A stretch of 44,036 nt of DNA from Chloroflexota bacterium (GCA_015478675.1 JADMIH010000015.1:1-44036), one strand, 5' to 3'; positions 1 to 7,334 are shown, counted from the first letter of the stretch. Program-made: numbers and translations. Notes: a model not told the origin generated them from the sequence alone.

Positions 1-1324
1 TCACCTGCGAGCCGCACGCCTCTGCCTGCGCCCAGAAAAGGCCGGTGTCGCGCTCCCCGTCCTCGCTGTACTCCTTATAACGCCCGCTCTCGATCAGTCC
101 CAGAAAATCCCACCCAAGCTGCGACTTGCTCTGGCTGCTGAAGACAAAGGGGACCACGCGCCCCGGCATCGCCTGGGAGAGAAAACCCGCCAGCCCCGCG
201 CCCACACCTGTAGCGTCTACCACCACGTGCCGCGCCTGCCAGAGGTTGCGCGCCAGATCGAGCAGAGCGGCGTAAAGCTGCGGGTGGGGCGTGCCCACCC
301 AGAGCCTGCGGTCCACCACCCTGTAGCGCGGCCTCATCACCTGCGGGTCGTCCAGCCCCGACAGGTCAACCTCCACCACAGTGAGGGCGGTAGCATCTCG
401 GCGGCTGTTGGGGCGAGCAGAGGAGGAAGATGCAGAAGGCACTTCTCCAACGCCATCCTCCTCTGCCCCCGCCACATCCAGCAGCATAGCGTAACTGCGC
501 CCAGGGGTGGCCGACCTCTGCCGCGGGTGGTCGCCCCGCATCTGCGCCCGTCGTGCAGGGCCAAAGAGCCTCCCCTCAGCATCCAGCTCCTCCAGGTAGT
601 ATTCTGTGCGTATAAAAGGGTGGTCGCGCCCGAACTGGGCGATGCGCGAGCGCACCTGCTGCCCATATTCCGGCAGATAGTGGGCTACTTCCTCCCAACC
701 TACCTTGAAAACGCGCTTCACCCCGTCTTTACGCTCCTGCTCGCCGAGATAGGCCATTTGCCGCGCCAGCAGGGTGCGCGAGCTCCACACTGTGCCTGAA
801 AAAACCTGTGTGGCGTGTGATGCCGCGCCCATCGGGTCGAAAACCGCGTCCCACCTGCCGGGCGCGACCTCCTGGGCCTCGTTGCAGGCGAGCATCAGAG
901 TGGCCGTTTCGCCGCGAGCCTGGGCCAACGGCGCTGCCGAGAGGAAAGAGCAGCTTGCCTTTCCCACCCGCACCAGGTGGCCGTCGCTCTGCACAGGCTC
1001 GAGGAGAGGCACGCGAAGCCTGTCGAGCAGACGCCGCCGGGCGATCAACCCCTGCGGGTTGTATGTGGGGTTAGCCACCACGATAGAGCCGCCTCGCAGC
1101 CTGTAACGGCAGATCAAAAAGGCTTCCAGCTGCGCCAGCATCTCGTCCTTGCCCGACTGCCGGGCAAAGACCACAGCGAACTGCCGCCCCTCTCGCCTCG
1201 TTATTGAGCGTGCGAGCGCAGCCGCCACCCGACGCTGGTAGCCGCGCAACTCCCACTGCGGATACGCCACCCGCGAAAAGGCAGCTACATCGTCGCTGAT
1301 CCACTCCAACTTCACCCCAAGCAT
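1..1324 (-). CDS. Phage terminase large subunit-like protein (partial, C-terminus beyond window)
   Basis: Open reading frame of at least 441 codons with no stop before the left edge; it starts at ATG 1324. Near residue 45 there is a P-loop-like stretch, FARQSGKDEMLAQ, followed by VVANPTYNPQ. The Walker B position reads LMLACNEAQEV, with Asn-Glu in place of the usual Asp-Glu. Further on, VVDATGVGAGL fits the acidic strand of the RNase H-like nuclease domain of terminases. These proteins package DNA into phage or GTA capsids, using an N-terminal ATPase and a C-terminal nuclease. The gene lies 21 bases downstream of a holin-like gene and the whole block reads leftward, so more phage genes may follow outside the window. 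The P-loop ends GKD rather than GK(S/T), so activity is uncertain. It may be a prophage, a GTA or a domesticated remnant. Confidence 0.72.
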   Translation of the reverse strand, partial: MLGVKLEWISDDVAAFSRVAYPQWELRGYQRRVAAALARSITRREGRQFAVVFARQSGKDEMLAQLEAFLICRYRLRGGSIVVANPTYNPQGLIARRRLLDRLRVPLLEPVQSDGHLVRVGKASCSFLSAAPLAQARGETATLMLACNEAQEVAPGRWDAVFDPMGAASHATQVFSGTVWSSRTLLARQMAYLGEQERKDGVKRVFKVGWEEVAHYLPEYGQQVRSRIAQFGRDHPFIRTEYYLEELDAEGRLFGPARRAQMRGDHPRQRSATPGRSYAMLLDVAGAEEDGVGEVPSASSSSARPNSRRDATALTVVEVDLSGLDDPQVMRPRYRVVDRRLWVGTPHPQLYAALLDLARNLWQARHVVVDATGVGAGLAGFLSQAMPGRVVPFVFSSQSKSQLGWDFLGLIESGRYKEYSEDGERDTGLFWAQAEACGSQV

Positions 1325-1345
1325 ACTCTCCACCCCTTTGTGCGC

Positions 1346-1546
1346 TTACTTCACCAGGCGCATCAACAGCTCGACGAGCATAGCGCCTATCACCAGCCAC
1401 AGCAGGGTATTCACCCTGCCTTTTACTTCGCTCACATCCTCCTTCAACTCGACAAGCATCTGCCGTGTCATCATCTCGTAAACCGACTTCGGGCGCTCGT
1501 CCACAGCGCCGCCTCTCTTCTCTGCATCGTCCCTGATCCACTCCAT
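1346..1546 (-). CDS. XhlA/holin-like small membrane protein
   Basis: A 66-residue protein. A charged helical first half (about residues 20-45, with a coiled-coil-like pattern EVKGRVNTLLW) is followed by one membrane segment at about 48-64 (WLVIGAMLVELLMRL) and a short basic tail. This is the architecture of hemolysin XhlA/holin-type proteins encoded next to phage lysis or packaging genes. The ATG at 1546 is preferred over the 18-codon-longer frame because AGAGAGG lies 5 bases upstream. It sits between a small coiled-coil gene and the terminase-like gene, in the same direction. The family call rests on architecture and context only. Confidence 0.55.
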   Translation of the reverse strand: MEWIRDDAEKRGGAVDERPKSVYEMMTRQMLVELKEDVSEVKGRVNTLLWLVIGAMLVELLMRLVK

Positions 1547-1596
1547 CACAACCTCTCTTCCTCCAACAATGAATGACCCACAATCCAATCCATAAC

Positions 1597-1703
1597 TCAC
1601 GATTGATGCATAACCGATCCTCCCTTACGCCTGAGAAGACGAAGTACCCAGCAGAATCGTGAGGCATTTCGTGGCTGAAAATATGGTTATGTATCAATCG
1701 TAA
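1597..1703. repeat. Long-loop inverted repeat between phage-like genes
   Basis: Two 19-base arms (1597-1615 and 1685-1703) are reverse complements of each other with two mismatches; the core is ACGATTGAT-CATAACC. The loop is 69 bases. The repeat fills the only sizeable gap in the phage-like block, between the coiled-coil gene and the holin-like gene. It could be the ends of a tiny mobile element, or a packaging or regulatory site. Confidence 0.6.
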
Positions 1704-1711
1704 TTACTAAT

Positions 1712-2008
1712 TCACAGCTCGCCCAGCCCCATAGCCCGCAGCACACGGTCCCACTCGGCACGCACCCGGGCCGACACTTCACCTTGCCCTTCCAGCCTTT
1801 GCTGGGCGAGTAACGCCCTCGTAATGGAGTCGCAGATGCGCGCCACCACCGAGCCGAGCTTTGCTACCTCGCCTTCTTCCGCGCCCATTCTCCGCAGCCC
1901 CTCCATCTCTTCTCGCGCCTGACGTAGCGCCGCCCGCAGCGCCTCAAGCTCGCCCTGCAACGTCTTTGCGCTCGATGCCCTCTCATCCCTCTGTCTCCAC
2001 TCGGCCAC
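1712..2008 (-). CDS. Small coiled-coil protein, possible terminase small-subunit-like
   Basis: A 98-residue soluble protein beginning at GTG 2008, with a strong ribosome site (AGGAGGAGA, 2 bases before the start). Residues about 10-45 are highly charged and helical (ELEALRAALRQAREEMEGLRR), typical of a coiled coil. The second half contains VARICDSITRALLAQQRLEG, a helical pattern of the kind seen in small proteins encoded upstream of terminases. Position and direction (upstream of a holin-like and a terminase-like gene) suggest a packaging accessory or small terminase subunit. No diagnostic motif was seen, so this is inference from context. Confidence 0.5.
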   Translation of the reverse strand: MAEWRQRDERASSAKTLQGELEALRAALRQAREEMEGLRRMGAEEGEVAKLGSVVARICDSITRALLAQQRLEGQGEVSARVRAEWDRVLRAMGLGEL

Positions 2009-2269
2009 ATTCTCCTCCTATCTTCTCTCTATAGCTCTACATACTCTGCCGCAAACCCGACCCGGCGGTTAAAACGCAGGGTCCGAAGAAAAGAGCCTGT
2101 ATATATGTAATCCCCTTTCGAGACGGATTTAGGACACCAAAATCGGACCAATTTGCAAGCAGTTTTAAACTGTGGGGATAAGAGGGGGAGAGTGCATAAC
2201 GCGGCCTGCCTATTCTCGTTAGATAATGCAAGTAACTATAGCGGCGGTCCGGTAGTGAAGGAGGGGGAA

Positions 2270-2434
2270 ATGGCAGGGCTTGTAGGTATCCTGTGGACAA
2301 TCGCTGTGATATTGATAATTCTGTGGGTATTGGGGTTAGTATTCAATATTGCAGGTGGGCTGATCCACATATTGCTGGTGATCGCGATCATTGTGATCGC
2401 CTACAACCTGATCACGAGCAGGCGCGCCGCCTGA
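2270..2434 (+). CDS. DUF5670 (lmo0937-type) small membrane protein
   Basis: A 54-residue, almost entirely hydrophobic protein with two membrane segments (about 6-26 and 30-47) and a basic end (SRRAA). The motifs LWTIAVILIILWVLGL and IHILLVIAIIVIAYNLI are characteristic of the lmo0937/DUF5670 family, small bacterial membrane proteins of unknown function. The start is ATG 2270, with GAAGGAGGGGG 2-3 bases upstream; earlier in-frame starts have no ribosome site. A similar shorter gene follows 53 bases downstream. Confidence 0.8.
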   Translation: MAGLVGILWTIAVILIILWVLGLVFNIAGGLIHILLVIAIIVIAYNLITSRRAA

Positions 2435-2487
2435 TAGCAGACGCGCACAAAAGCTAATTGAGGGGCCAACGTCTTTCGTGGGGCATC

Positions 2488-2619
2488 ATGGCGGCCCTGC
2501 TCCTCCTCTACCTGGCAGGGTTTGCACTGGGTTGGGGAATCTATGCCTCGTGGCACCTGCTGCTGGTGGTGGCCGCCATCCTGCTGCTCTATAATGTCCT
2601 CTCGAAGCGGGGGAGTTAG
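2488..2619 (+). CDS. Tiny two-helix membrane protein, diverged DUF5670-like paralog
   Basis: A 43-codon frame from ATG 2488 to TAG 2617-2619. It encodes two hydrophobic helices (MAALLLLYLAGFALGWGIY and WHLLLVVAAILLLYNVL) followed by SKRGS. The second helix resembles the preceding 54-residue protein (IHILLVIAIIVIAYNLITSRR), including the Asn-Leu/Val position and basic end, which suggests a duplicated and diverged copy. The ribosome site is weak (GTGGGG 4 bases upstream). Both small genes share the strong terminator at 2653-2703. Whether it is translated is not proven. Confidence 0.5.
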   Translation: MAALLLLYLAGFALGWGIYASWHLLLVVAAILLLYNVLSKRGS

Positions 2620-2652
2620 GTGTGGCTAAGATGTAGCGCTTGGTTACGTGCT

Positions 2653-2703
2653 AAAAAACAAAGAGGACATCCAACAGTGGGTTGGATGTCCTCTTTGTTT
2701 TTT
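2653..2703. terminator. Bidirectional rho-independent terminator
   Basis: A perfect 23-base inverted repeat (2653-2675 and 2681-2703) with a 5-base loop. The stem core is GAGGACATCCAAC, and a run of six A's on one side and six T's on the other gives a U tract in either direction. It lies between convergent units: the DUF5670 pair on the plus strand and the Yip1 gene on the minus strand. Confidence 0.92.
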
Positions 2704-2784
2704 AACTACCTGTTCACCGTAAAGCGGATAGAAAAAGGCGCTTTAGAAGTTGTGGCGAAGCAGGGTGCTCCGACTTTAATGCGA

Positions 2785-3816
2785 TCATCTACTGCTGCCA
2801 TTCAGCGCGGCTGCAAAGAGGCCAACACAGAGAACTAGCACCAGACAGCCCAGCACGATACCGATGAGCAACGGCACGAAGGCGGCTAGCTGCGCTTTAC
2901 CTGGAGCCATTCTCTGTGATGCTTGCATCGAGAGGCCCGCCTGGTAGATCTGGTACAGGAAAAGGACAATAGAGACCAGGGAGCCAATGATAGGGATGAT
3001 GGAAACGATGGTGGAGACAATGCGCAGGGGTGTGTAACTGAGCGACAGCAGATACGCATGCGTCATAAAGTTGGTACCCTGACCGCCAAATATCTTGGCT
3101 GAAATGTAGAGCACCAGCGCGCCCAGAAAAAAGAAGACGAAGGTGAAGAACAACCCGAGCACCGCGCCACCGGCGCCCAAGCCCCCTGCAAAGATAGTGG
3201 GGTCAAAGGTGGAACCGTTACTTGACAGCTGGCTTCTGAGTGGGGCTAACATAGCAGCGCTAGCGCCCGCGAAGAGCAAGCGGATTATGAATGAAACAAT
3301 CGCCACAGCAGCCACGCCTATGAGCGTGTTGGTCCAATTAGCTTGCGGAATCTCCGCTTCGTAATTGGCAGCGCTCGGTTTGGTCACTACGGTGATATAT
3401 TTCTGTAGCAGATTCTGGAGAGAAGCCTGGTTCACACCCCCCATACCGGGTATGTTCATGCCACCCATACCCCCGCCTGGTGGTGGAGGTGGCACATTGT
3501 AGCCGCCGCCCGGAGGTGGTGTGTAGCCTCCACCTTGCGGTGGGGTATAACCACCGCCCGGAGGAGGCGTATAACCACTCGCGGGAGGAGGAGGGGTATA
3601 ACCGCCTGGCTGTGAGCCGCCTATCGGTTGGGTATAGCCGCCTTGCGGTGGTGGGGGGGGCATGTAGCCGCCTGGCCCACCCGTCGGTTGGGTGTAGCCT
3701 CCTGAGTCGGTAGGCTGGGTATAATCGCCGGAGGCAGGCATCGCTGGCTCTTCGTGCCCTCCACCTTCGGGGGGCATGTTTGCGCCCGGCTGCGGGGATG
3801 GTGGATCGTATGACAT
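2785..3816 (-). CDS. Yip1-domain membrane protein with Pro/Gly-rich repeat N-terminus
   Basis: 343 residues. Residues about 1-140 form a low-complexity region rich in Pro, Gly, Tyr, Gln and Thr, with imperfect repeats of the types GGYTQPT and GGYTPPPGG. The C-terminal ~190 residues have four or five membrane segments (for example TLIGVAAVAIVSFIIRLLFAG, FVFFFLGALVLYISAKIFGG, LLIGIVLGCLVLVLCVGL) in the layout of the Yip1 family. The function in bacteria is unknown; the repeat tail probably lies in the cytoplasm. The start at ATG 3816 is supported by GGAAAGGAAAG 5 bases upstream; the frame is open for 48 more codons but these do not look coding. The gene has its own promoter (3945-3973) and ends at the strong terminator. 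Confidence 0.8.
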   Translation of the reverse strand: MSYDPPSPQPGANMPPEGGGHEEPAMPASGDYTQPTDSGGYTQPTGGPGGYMPPPPPQGGYTQPIGGSQPGGYTPPPPASGYTPPPGGGYTPPQGGGYTPPPGGGYNVPPPPPGGGMGGMNIPGMGGVNQASLQNLLQKYITVVTKPSAANYEAEIPQANWTNTLIGVAAVAIVSFIIRLLFAGASAAMLAPLRSQLSSNGSTFDPTIFAGGLGAGGAVLGLFFTFVFFFLGALVLYISAKIFGGQGTNFMTHAYLLSLSYTPLRIVSTIVSIIPIIGSLVSIVLFLYQIYQAGLSMQASQRMAPGKAQLAAFVPLLIGIVLGCLVLVLCVGLFAAALNGSSR

Positions 3817-3944
3817 TTGTCTTTCCTTTCCACGGGTCGCGCCCGTCGTGTAATTAGGAATACAACTCCCTTGTGTGTCACAGGCAGGCACAGCTAACAA
3901 GTCGGGCGGGATATATAAGAGACACCGAAATCCTGCCGTCCCGT

Positions 3945-3973
3945 ATGCTAGCATAACCACATACAGTTGTCAA
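3945..3973 (-). promoter_or_regulatory. Sigma70-type promoter of the Yip1 gene with palindrome over the -10
   Basis: On the minus strand, TTGACA (3973-3968), a 17-base spacer, then TAGCAT (3950-3945). The -10 is embedded in a perfect 12-base palindrome TATGCTAGCATA (3944-3955), a possible repressor site. The predicted leader to ATG 3816 is about 120 bases. Confidence 0.7.
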
Positions 3974-3995
3974 TACTTTTCGCACAAGTAAGCAG

Positions 3996-4217
3996 GGCGA
4001 TTGCATCTAAATTGGTTTTGGGCCGAGTAGTCAGATGCTGAGGGCTGCACGGTCTCCAAGAGATGTCTTAAGGCCGAAAAGCCAGTCTCAAGATGCCCCA
4101 GGATACCGCTGCAACGGGCCCGAGAGCCAATATCAGAGCCTACTGTGGGTGTACTGTTTGCTGTGGGTAAGGTAGTTTGGGCCATACCTGGTCGAATCCA
4201 ATTTAGATGCAATCGCC
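3996..4217. mobile_element. MITE-like element with 20-bp perfect terminal inverted repeats
   Basis: The ends 3996-4015 and 4198-4217 are perfect 20-base reverse complements (GGCGATTGCATCTAAATTGG). The 222-bp interior has no recognisable gene. The element is flanked on both sides by the direct repeat GCACAAGTAAG (3982-3992 and 4220-4230), which looks like a target duplication. A related end sequence, GGATGCAATCGCCCTG, occurs at 42832-42847. Confidence 0.7.
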
Positions 4218-4224
4218 TTGCACA

Positions 4225-4382
4225 AGTAAGAGTTCAGAGTTGGGGTATAGCAATCTTGAAGGAGTAGCTGTGCGGGCATACCTACCCTCACCCCATGCCC
4301 CTCTCCCATGAAGGGAGAGGGGGCTTTATTCCTGCTGAGTATCGGCGGCTATGCCCCTGCACCCCAACTCTGAACATTTACT
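4225..4382. mobile_element. Palindromic MITE-like element, family 2 copy A
   Basis: A perfect 15-base inverted repeat, GTTCAGAGTTGGGGT (4232-4246) and its complement (4361-4375), is extended outward by AGTAA/TTACT with a two-base mismatch. The centre holds CCCTCACCCCATGCCCCTC and a hairpin of CTCTCCC/GGGAGAG. The direct repeat GCACAAGTAAG occurs at both borders (4220-4230, 4384-4394). Confidence 0.7.
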
Positions 4383-4388
4383 CGCACA

Positions 4389-4521
4389 AGTAAGAGTTCA
4401 GAGTTGGGGTAGAACAAAGTTCAAGATGTATCTGTGCACCGCCACCCGCCCTCACCCCATGCCCCTCTCCCACAAGGGGAGAGGGGGCTAGCCACCTCCA
4501 CCTCAAGTCTGAACACTTACT
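4389..4521. mobile_element. Palindromic MITE-like element, family 2 copy B
   Basis: Starts with the same GTTCAGAGTTGGGGT end (4396-4410) and ends with TCTGAAC plus TTACT (4508-4521). The core CCCTCACCCCATGCCCCTC and hairpin CTCTCCCacaaGGGGAGAG match copy A. It is flanked by CGCACAAGTAA at 4383-4393 and 4522-4532. Confidence 0.68.
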
Positions 4522-4540
4522 CGCACAAGTAAAAATACTT

Positions 4541-4590
4541 AGATTTAGGGTAGAACAAAGTCCAAGAGGTAACTGTGTACCCTCACCTCT
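4541..4590. repeat. Truncated family 2 element, copy C
   Basis: Following the fourth CGCACAAGTAA (4522-4532), about 50 bases match the left part of copy B (GGGTAGAACAAAGT-CAAGA, then CTGTG-ACC and CCCTCACC). No right end is seen, so this is a decayed or half copy. Confidence 0.45.
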
Positions 4591-4940
4591 ATTCTTCTGA
4601 AAATAGCTGTATTGACGCCCCCAAACCGCTTGCATCCGACCATTTTCATTTGCGGTCGGTGGCCTTATGGGTCATGAGTTATTCTGAACGCTGTGGTTCA
4701 GCGTCTGCGCTCCACATTCTGGGCATGTTCTCGGAATTTGGTGAGGTAACAACGCATGCGGCTGGAGCAAAGGAGGATTCCGACATGAGCTGAGAGGTAA
4801 GAGGTGAAGAGCAGACCGCTCAGCAGTACTTAGAAAACTATCGTGCTAGCCGCTCGCTACATCCGGCTTGTATAACGCCGCGCCTTCCCGACCTGCTAAA
4901 AGCAAGAGGCGAGCTACAGTGACTGTGCGTGCTTTCGCAT
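4591..4940. other. Intergenic stretch with two small hairpins, no gene seen
   Basis: No convincing coding frame. It contains two short perfect hairpins: CCGACC/GGTCGG (about 4637-4660) and CTGAAC/GTTCAG (about 4684-4701). A ribosome-like AAAGGAGG near 4770 is followed only by a two-codon frame. The lipoprotein gene on the minus strand ends at its right border. Confidence 0.5.
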
Positions 4941-5654
4941 CTACGGCGTTGTGCTTGCACCCGGCTGCGGGCTGCTCGTGCCGGGCGTGCTCATCCTGGA
5001 ATCAGTGGTAGGGGTGGCTGCACCTGGAGCGGCAGTTGCGATCGCGCCCAGGCCGCTGCTACCGCCCGATTCGTCTGGTAGCTTGATGCTGTTGAAGATC
5101 AGCGAAAAGAGATCGTTATAAGTGCTGTCTCCCGTCTTGCCGAGAAAAGTGAAGAGATAGAGGCCGCGTCCGCGCTGCTCGGCGAAGGTGTTACCATCAA
5201 GAGCAATGCCGGCGACAACTGCCGTAAAGCTAACCTGCGCGGCATTGCCATGTGTTTGGCGGTTGACTTCTTTGTAAGAAGGGCCATAACTCTGCTGCAA
5301 CTCCTTGCCGATCTGCTGAGGCAAGGCAGCCACATCCACTGTAGAGGTCACCGGCCTGTACGCTGCGGCAACACGCGTCAAGGTATCACCCGGAGGCGAG
5401 AACGATGCGCCATCGGCGTTTTTGGTGACGCTCCAGTACTGCGGGTAATCCATTGACCAGGTTCCGGTTATGGAGGTGTAGGTGCTGAAAGTGAGCGTGG
5501 CAGGAGTAATAGTTACGCTGCTAGCGGCGCTGTTAACGGTTGTGGGCGGCGCTGAGGCAGGCGCGGTCTCCTCGCAAGCCGGCAGGAGCAGCAGCGCACA
5601 AAAGGCGGTGCCAAATAGTAGATACCTTGCCGTTACCTTGCCTATGATCGCCAA
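4941..5654 (-). CDS. Lipoprotein of unknown function (PsbP/DUF1795-like fold possible)
   Basis: 237 residues. It starts at TTG 5654, with GAGGGG about 11 bases upstream. It has a lipoprotein signal peptide: basic start, hydrophobic LLFGTAFCALLLLPAC and lipobox LPAC with the acylated Cys at residue 27. The Thr/Ser/Ala/Pro-rich linker leads to a domain (about 55-195) with WSMDYPQYWSV and LYLFTFLGKTGDSTYNDLFSLIFNSI. This is the pattern of PsbP-like/DUF1795 domains, where a Y-P-x-x-W strand is followed by a C-terminal fluctuating helix. The last 40 residues are again Pro/Thr/Gly rich. It is probably anchored on the outer face of the membrane. It is divergent from the heme operon and not evidently linked to it. 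Confidence 0.7.
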   Translation of the reverse strand: MAIIGKVTARYLLFGTAFCALLLLPACEETAPASAPPTTVNSAASSVTITPATLTFSTYTSITGTWSMDYPQYWSVTKNADGASFSPPGDTLTRVAAAYRPVTSTVDVAALPQQIGKELQQSYGPSYKEVNRQTHGNAAQVSFTAVVAGIALDGNTFAEQRGRGLYLFTFLGKTGDSTYNDLFSLIFNSIKLPDESGGSSGLGAIATAAPGAATPTTDSRMSTPGTSSPQPGASTTP

Positions 5655-5924
5655 TGTAGCCGTTCCCCTCAGGTTGGCCCGACGCTTTTGGCCTCACACC
5701 CTTCAGTCGCTTTTGCCGATTTGTTATACCCCTGCGAGCGCGAGCATAGAAGTATAACATAACCAGGCAGAGATCCGCTGGGATTGTACCGTATAAGACC
5801 AACACGACCAAAAGCGGTGGCGCGGCGCTTGCTTCTTACAGGGCGCCGGCGGCGCTGACGTGCAACAGCGCCCACAGTCTCGATGAAGATAGCATTAATA
5901 AATCCTACCCGAAGATCATCTTCC

Positions 5925-5954
5925 TTGACCTGCTCACCGAGCAACCGCTATATT
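5925..5954 (+). promoter_or_regulatory. Sigma70-type promoter of the heme operon
   Basis: TTGACC (5925-5930), an 18-base spacer and TATATT (5949-5954). Predicted transcription start is near 5961, 36 bases before the GTG chosen for hemA. Since the promoter would lie inside any longer hemA frame, it argues against the upstream ATG at 5883. Confidence 0.65.
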
Positions 5955-5996
5955 TACCTTGACGCTCCTTTACCAGAGCGAAAATTAACTCGCCGG

Positions 5997-7334
5997 GTGG
6001 TTCACATAGCATCTGCAAACGCCAATCCTCTCAACTTATCCGTTACAGGCATCAGCCATGACACTGCGCCTGTGCACCTCCGTGAGCAGCTTTCCCTGCC
6101 GGACGACAGGCTCTACTCAGCTCTGGGCGCTGCTGGACAAGAGAGACAAGGTTGTGTGATCCTCTCAACGTGCAACCGCTTTGAGATTTATCTCACCACA
6201 AGTGAGCGCGGCGCGATACAAACGTTGCTGTCCGAGATGTTTGGCCCGCGCATAGCCGAGGTAGAGCCTTGCACCTACCGTTACGATGGCGCTGAGGCGG
6301 CGCGGCATCTCTTCAGGGTAGCTGCGGGTGTGGACTCGCTCGTGCTTGGGGAGGTGCAAATACTGGGGCAGGTGCAACGTGCCTGGCAAAGCGCGCATCA
6401 GGCGGAAGTTGCAGGGGCTATCCTCTCGCAGCTTTTCCACCGCGCGGTCACCGTAGGTAAACGTGCGCACAGCGAGACCTCCATAAGCCGCCATCCAGCC
6501 TCGGTGAGCTATGCTGCGGTGGTGCTGGCAAGGCAGATATTCGGGTCGCAGCTGGGCGCTCGGCGGGTGTTGGTGATAGGCACAGGGGAGGTGGGTGAAG
6601 GGGTGGCACGATGCCTGTACGAGCATGGACTGAGCGCCACCGTGGTAGCCCACCGCCACATCGAGAAAGCGCAGGCGCTGGCGGAGCGCTATCAAGCAGA
6701 GGTCGCCACGTGGGACGAGCTTCCGCGCTGCCTTGCCGCCGCGAATATAGTCATTACCTCGACATCTGCGCCCCACACGATCCTTGAGCGCCGCCAGATA
6801 GAGGAGGCGATGCGCGCCCGCCCTGACGAGCCTCTTTACCTGATTGATCTGGCTGTACCCAGAGACATAGACCCCTCAGCTGAATCTATACCAGGCGTTC
6901 ATATAAACAACATAGACGATTTACAAGCAGTCGTGCGCTCCACTCTCGTGGAAAGGCAAGGCGCCTTGCCGCAAATCGAGGCGATAATAGAAGCCGAGGT
7001 GGTGAGCTTTACGCAGTGGCTGAAAACACGCACCACTTTCCCCACGATACGGCGGCTGCACGAGCAGGCGAGCAAGGTCACTGAGATGGAGCTGCGCTGG
7101 GCGTTAGCCAAATTGCCGGACCTCACCCCGCGTGAGCGACAGATAGTGGAGGCCCTTGCCGCCCGCATTACAGGCAAGCTGCTGCACGGCCCGATAGAAT
7201 GGTTGAAGGCGCAGGCCGCAGAGCAAGTGGAGCCTGAATACGACATAGAAGCAGTGGGCAAGTCGCAGTTGGCCCGCCTTTTCTACACGAAAGAAGAGAC
7301 ATATTCGGAAGGAACGGACAAAGATGCCGAGTGA
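5997..7334 (+). CDS. hemA: Glutamyl-tRNA reductase
   Basis: Reduces glutamyl-tRNA with NADPH to glutamate-1-semialdehyde, the first committed step of C5-pathway tetrapyrrole synthesis. 445 residues from GTG 5997. The conserved N-terminus is LNLSVTGISHDTAPVHLREQL; the catalytic cysteine lies in STCNRFEIY (Cys59). GVDSLVLGEVQILGQVQ follows, then SETSISRHPASVSYAAV, a Rossmann NADPH site VLVIGTGEVGEGVARCL, and a C-terminal helical dimerisation region. The frame is open back to ATG 5883, but that region contains a good promoter and does not resemble HemA, so GTG 5997 is preferred although it has only a weak ribosome site. First gene of the heme operon; it overlaps hemQ by 11 bases. Confidence 0.93.
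   Translation: MVHIASANANPLNLSVTGISHDTAPVHLREQLSLPDDRLYSALGAAGQERQGCVILSTCNRFEIYLTTSERGAIQTLLSEMFGPRIAEVEPCTYRYDGAEAARHLFRVAAGVDSLVLGEVQILGQVQRAWQSAHQAEVAGAILSQLFHRAVTVGKRAHSETSISRHPASVSYAAVVLARQIFGSQLGARRVLVIGTGEVGEGVARCLYEHGLSATVVAHRHIEKAQALAERYQAEVATWDELPRCLAAANIVITSTSAPHTILERRQIEEAMRARPDEPLYLIDLAVPRDIDPSAESIPGVHINNIDDLQAVVRSTLVERQGALPQIEAIIEAEVVSFTQWLKTRTTFPTIRRLHEQASKVTEMELRWALAKLPDLTPRERQIVEALAARITGKLLHGPIEWLKAQAAEQVEPEYDIEAVGKSQLARLFYTKEETYSEGTDKDAE

Noticed and set aside
227..799. Plus-strand open frames of 190, 110 and 88 codons at the left edge
   Set aside because: They lie opposite the terminase-like frame, which has motifs and a continuous protein-like sequence; the plus-strand products are Arg/Pro/Ala-rich with no domain.
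2160..2172. Palindrome CAGTTTTAAACTG upstream of the DUF5670 gene
   Set aside because: No promoter at correct spacing; too short to support a regulatory claim.
2037..2300. Leftward 87-codon frame
   Set aside because: It runs through the promoter region and start of the DUF5670 gene, has no ribosome site and no recognisable motif.
2620..2838. Rightward 72-codon frame
   Set aside because: It reads straight through the perfect terminator hairpin and is not protein-like.
4185..4205. T-loop-like GGTCGAATCC, possible tRNA
   Set aside because: No acceptor stem, anticodon or D-arm can be arranged around it; it is the inner border of an inverted repeat.
3970..4212. Leftward 80-codon frame inside the 222-bp element
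   Set aside because: It begins within the terminal inverted repeat and resembles no transposase; the element appears non-coding.
4575..4793. Rightward 72-codon frame after the repeat cluster
   Set aside because: It starts within the decayed repeat, lacks a ribosome site and shows no conserved pattern.
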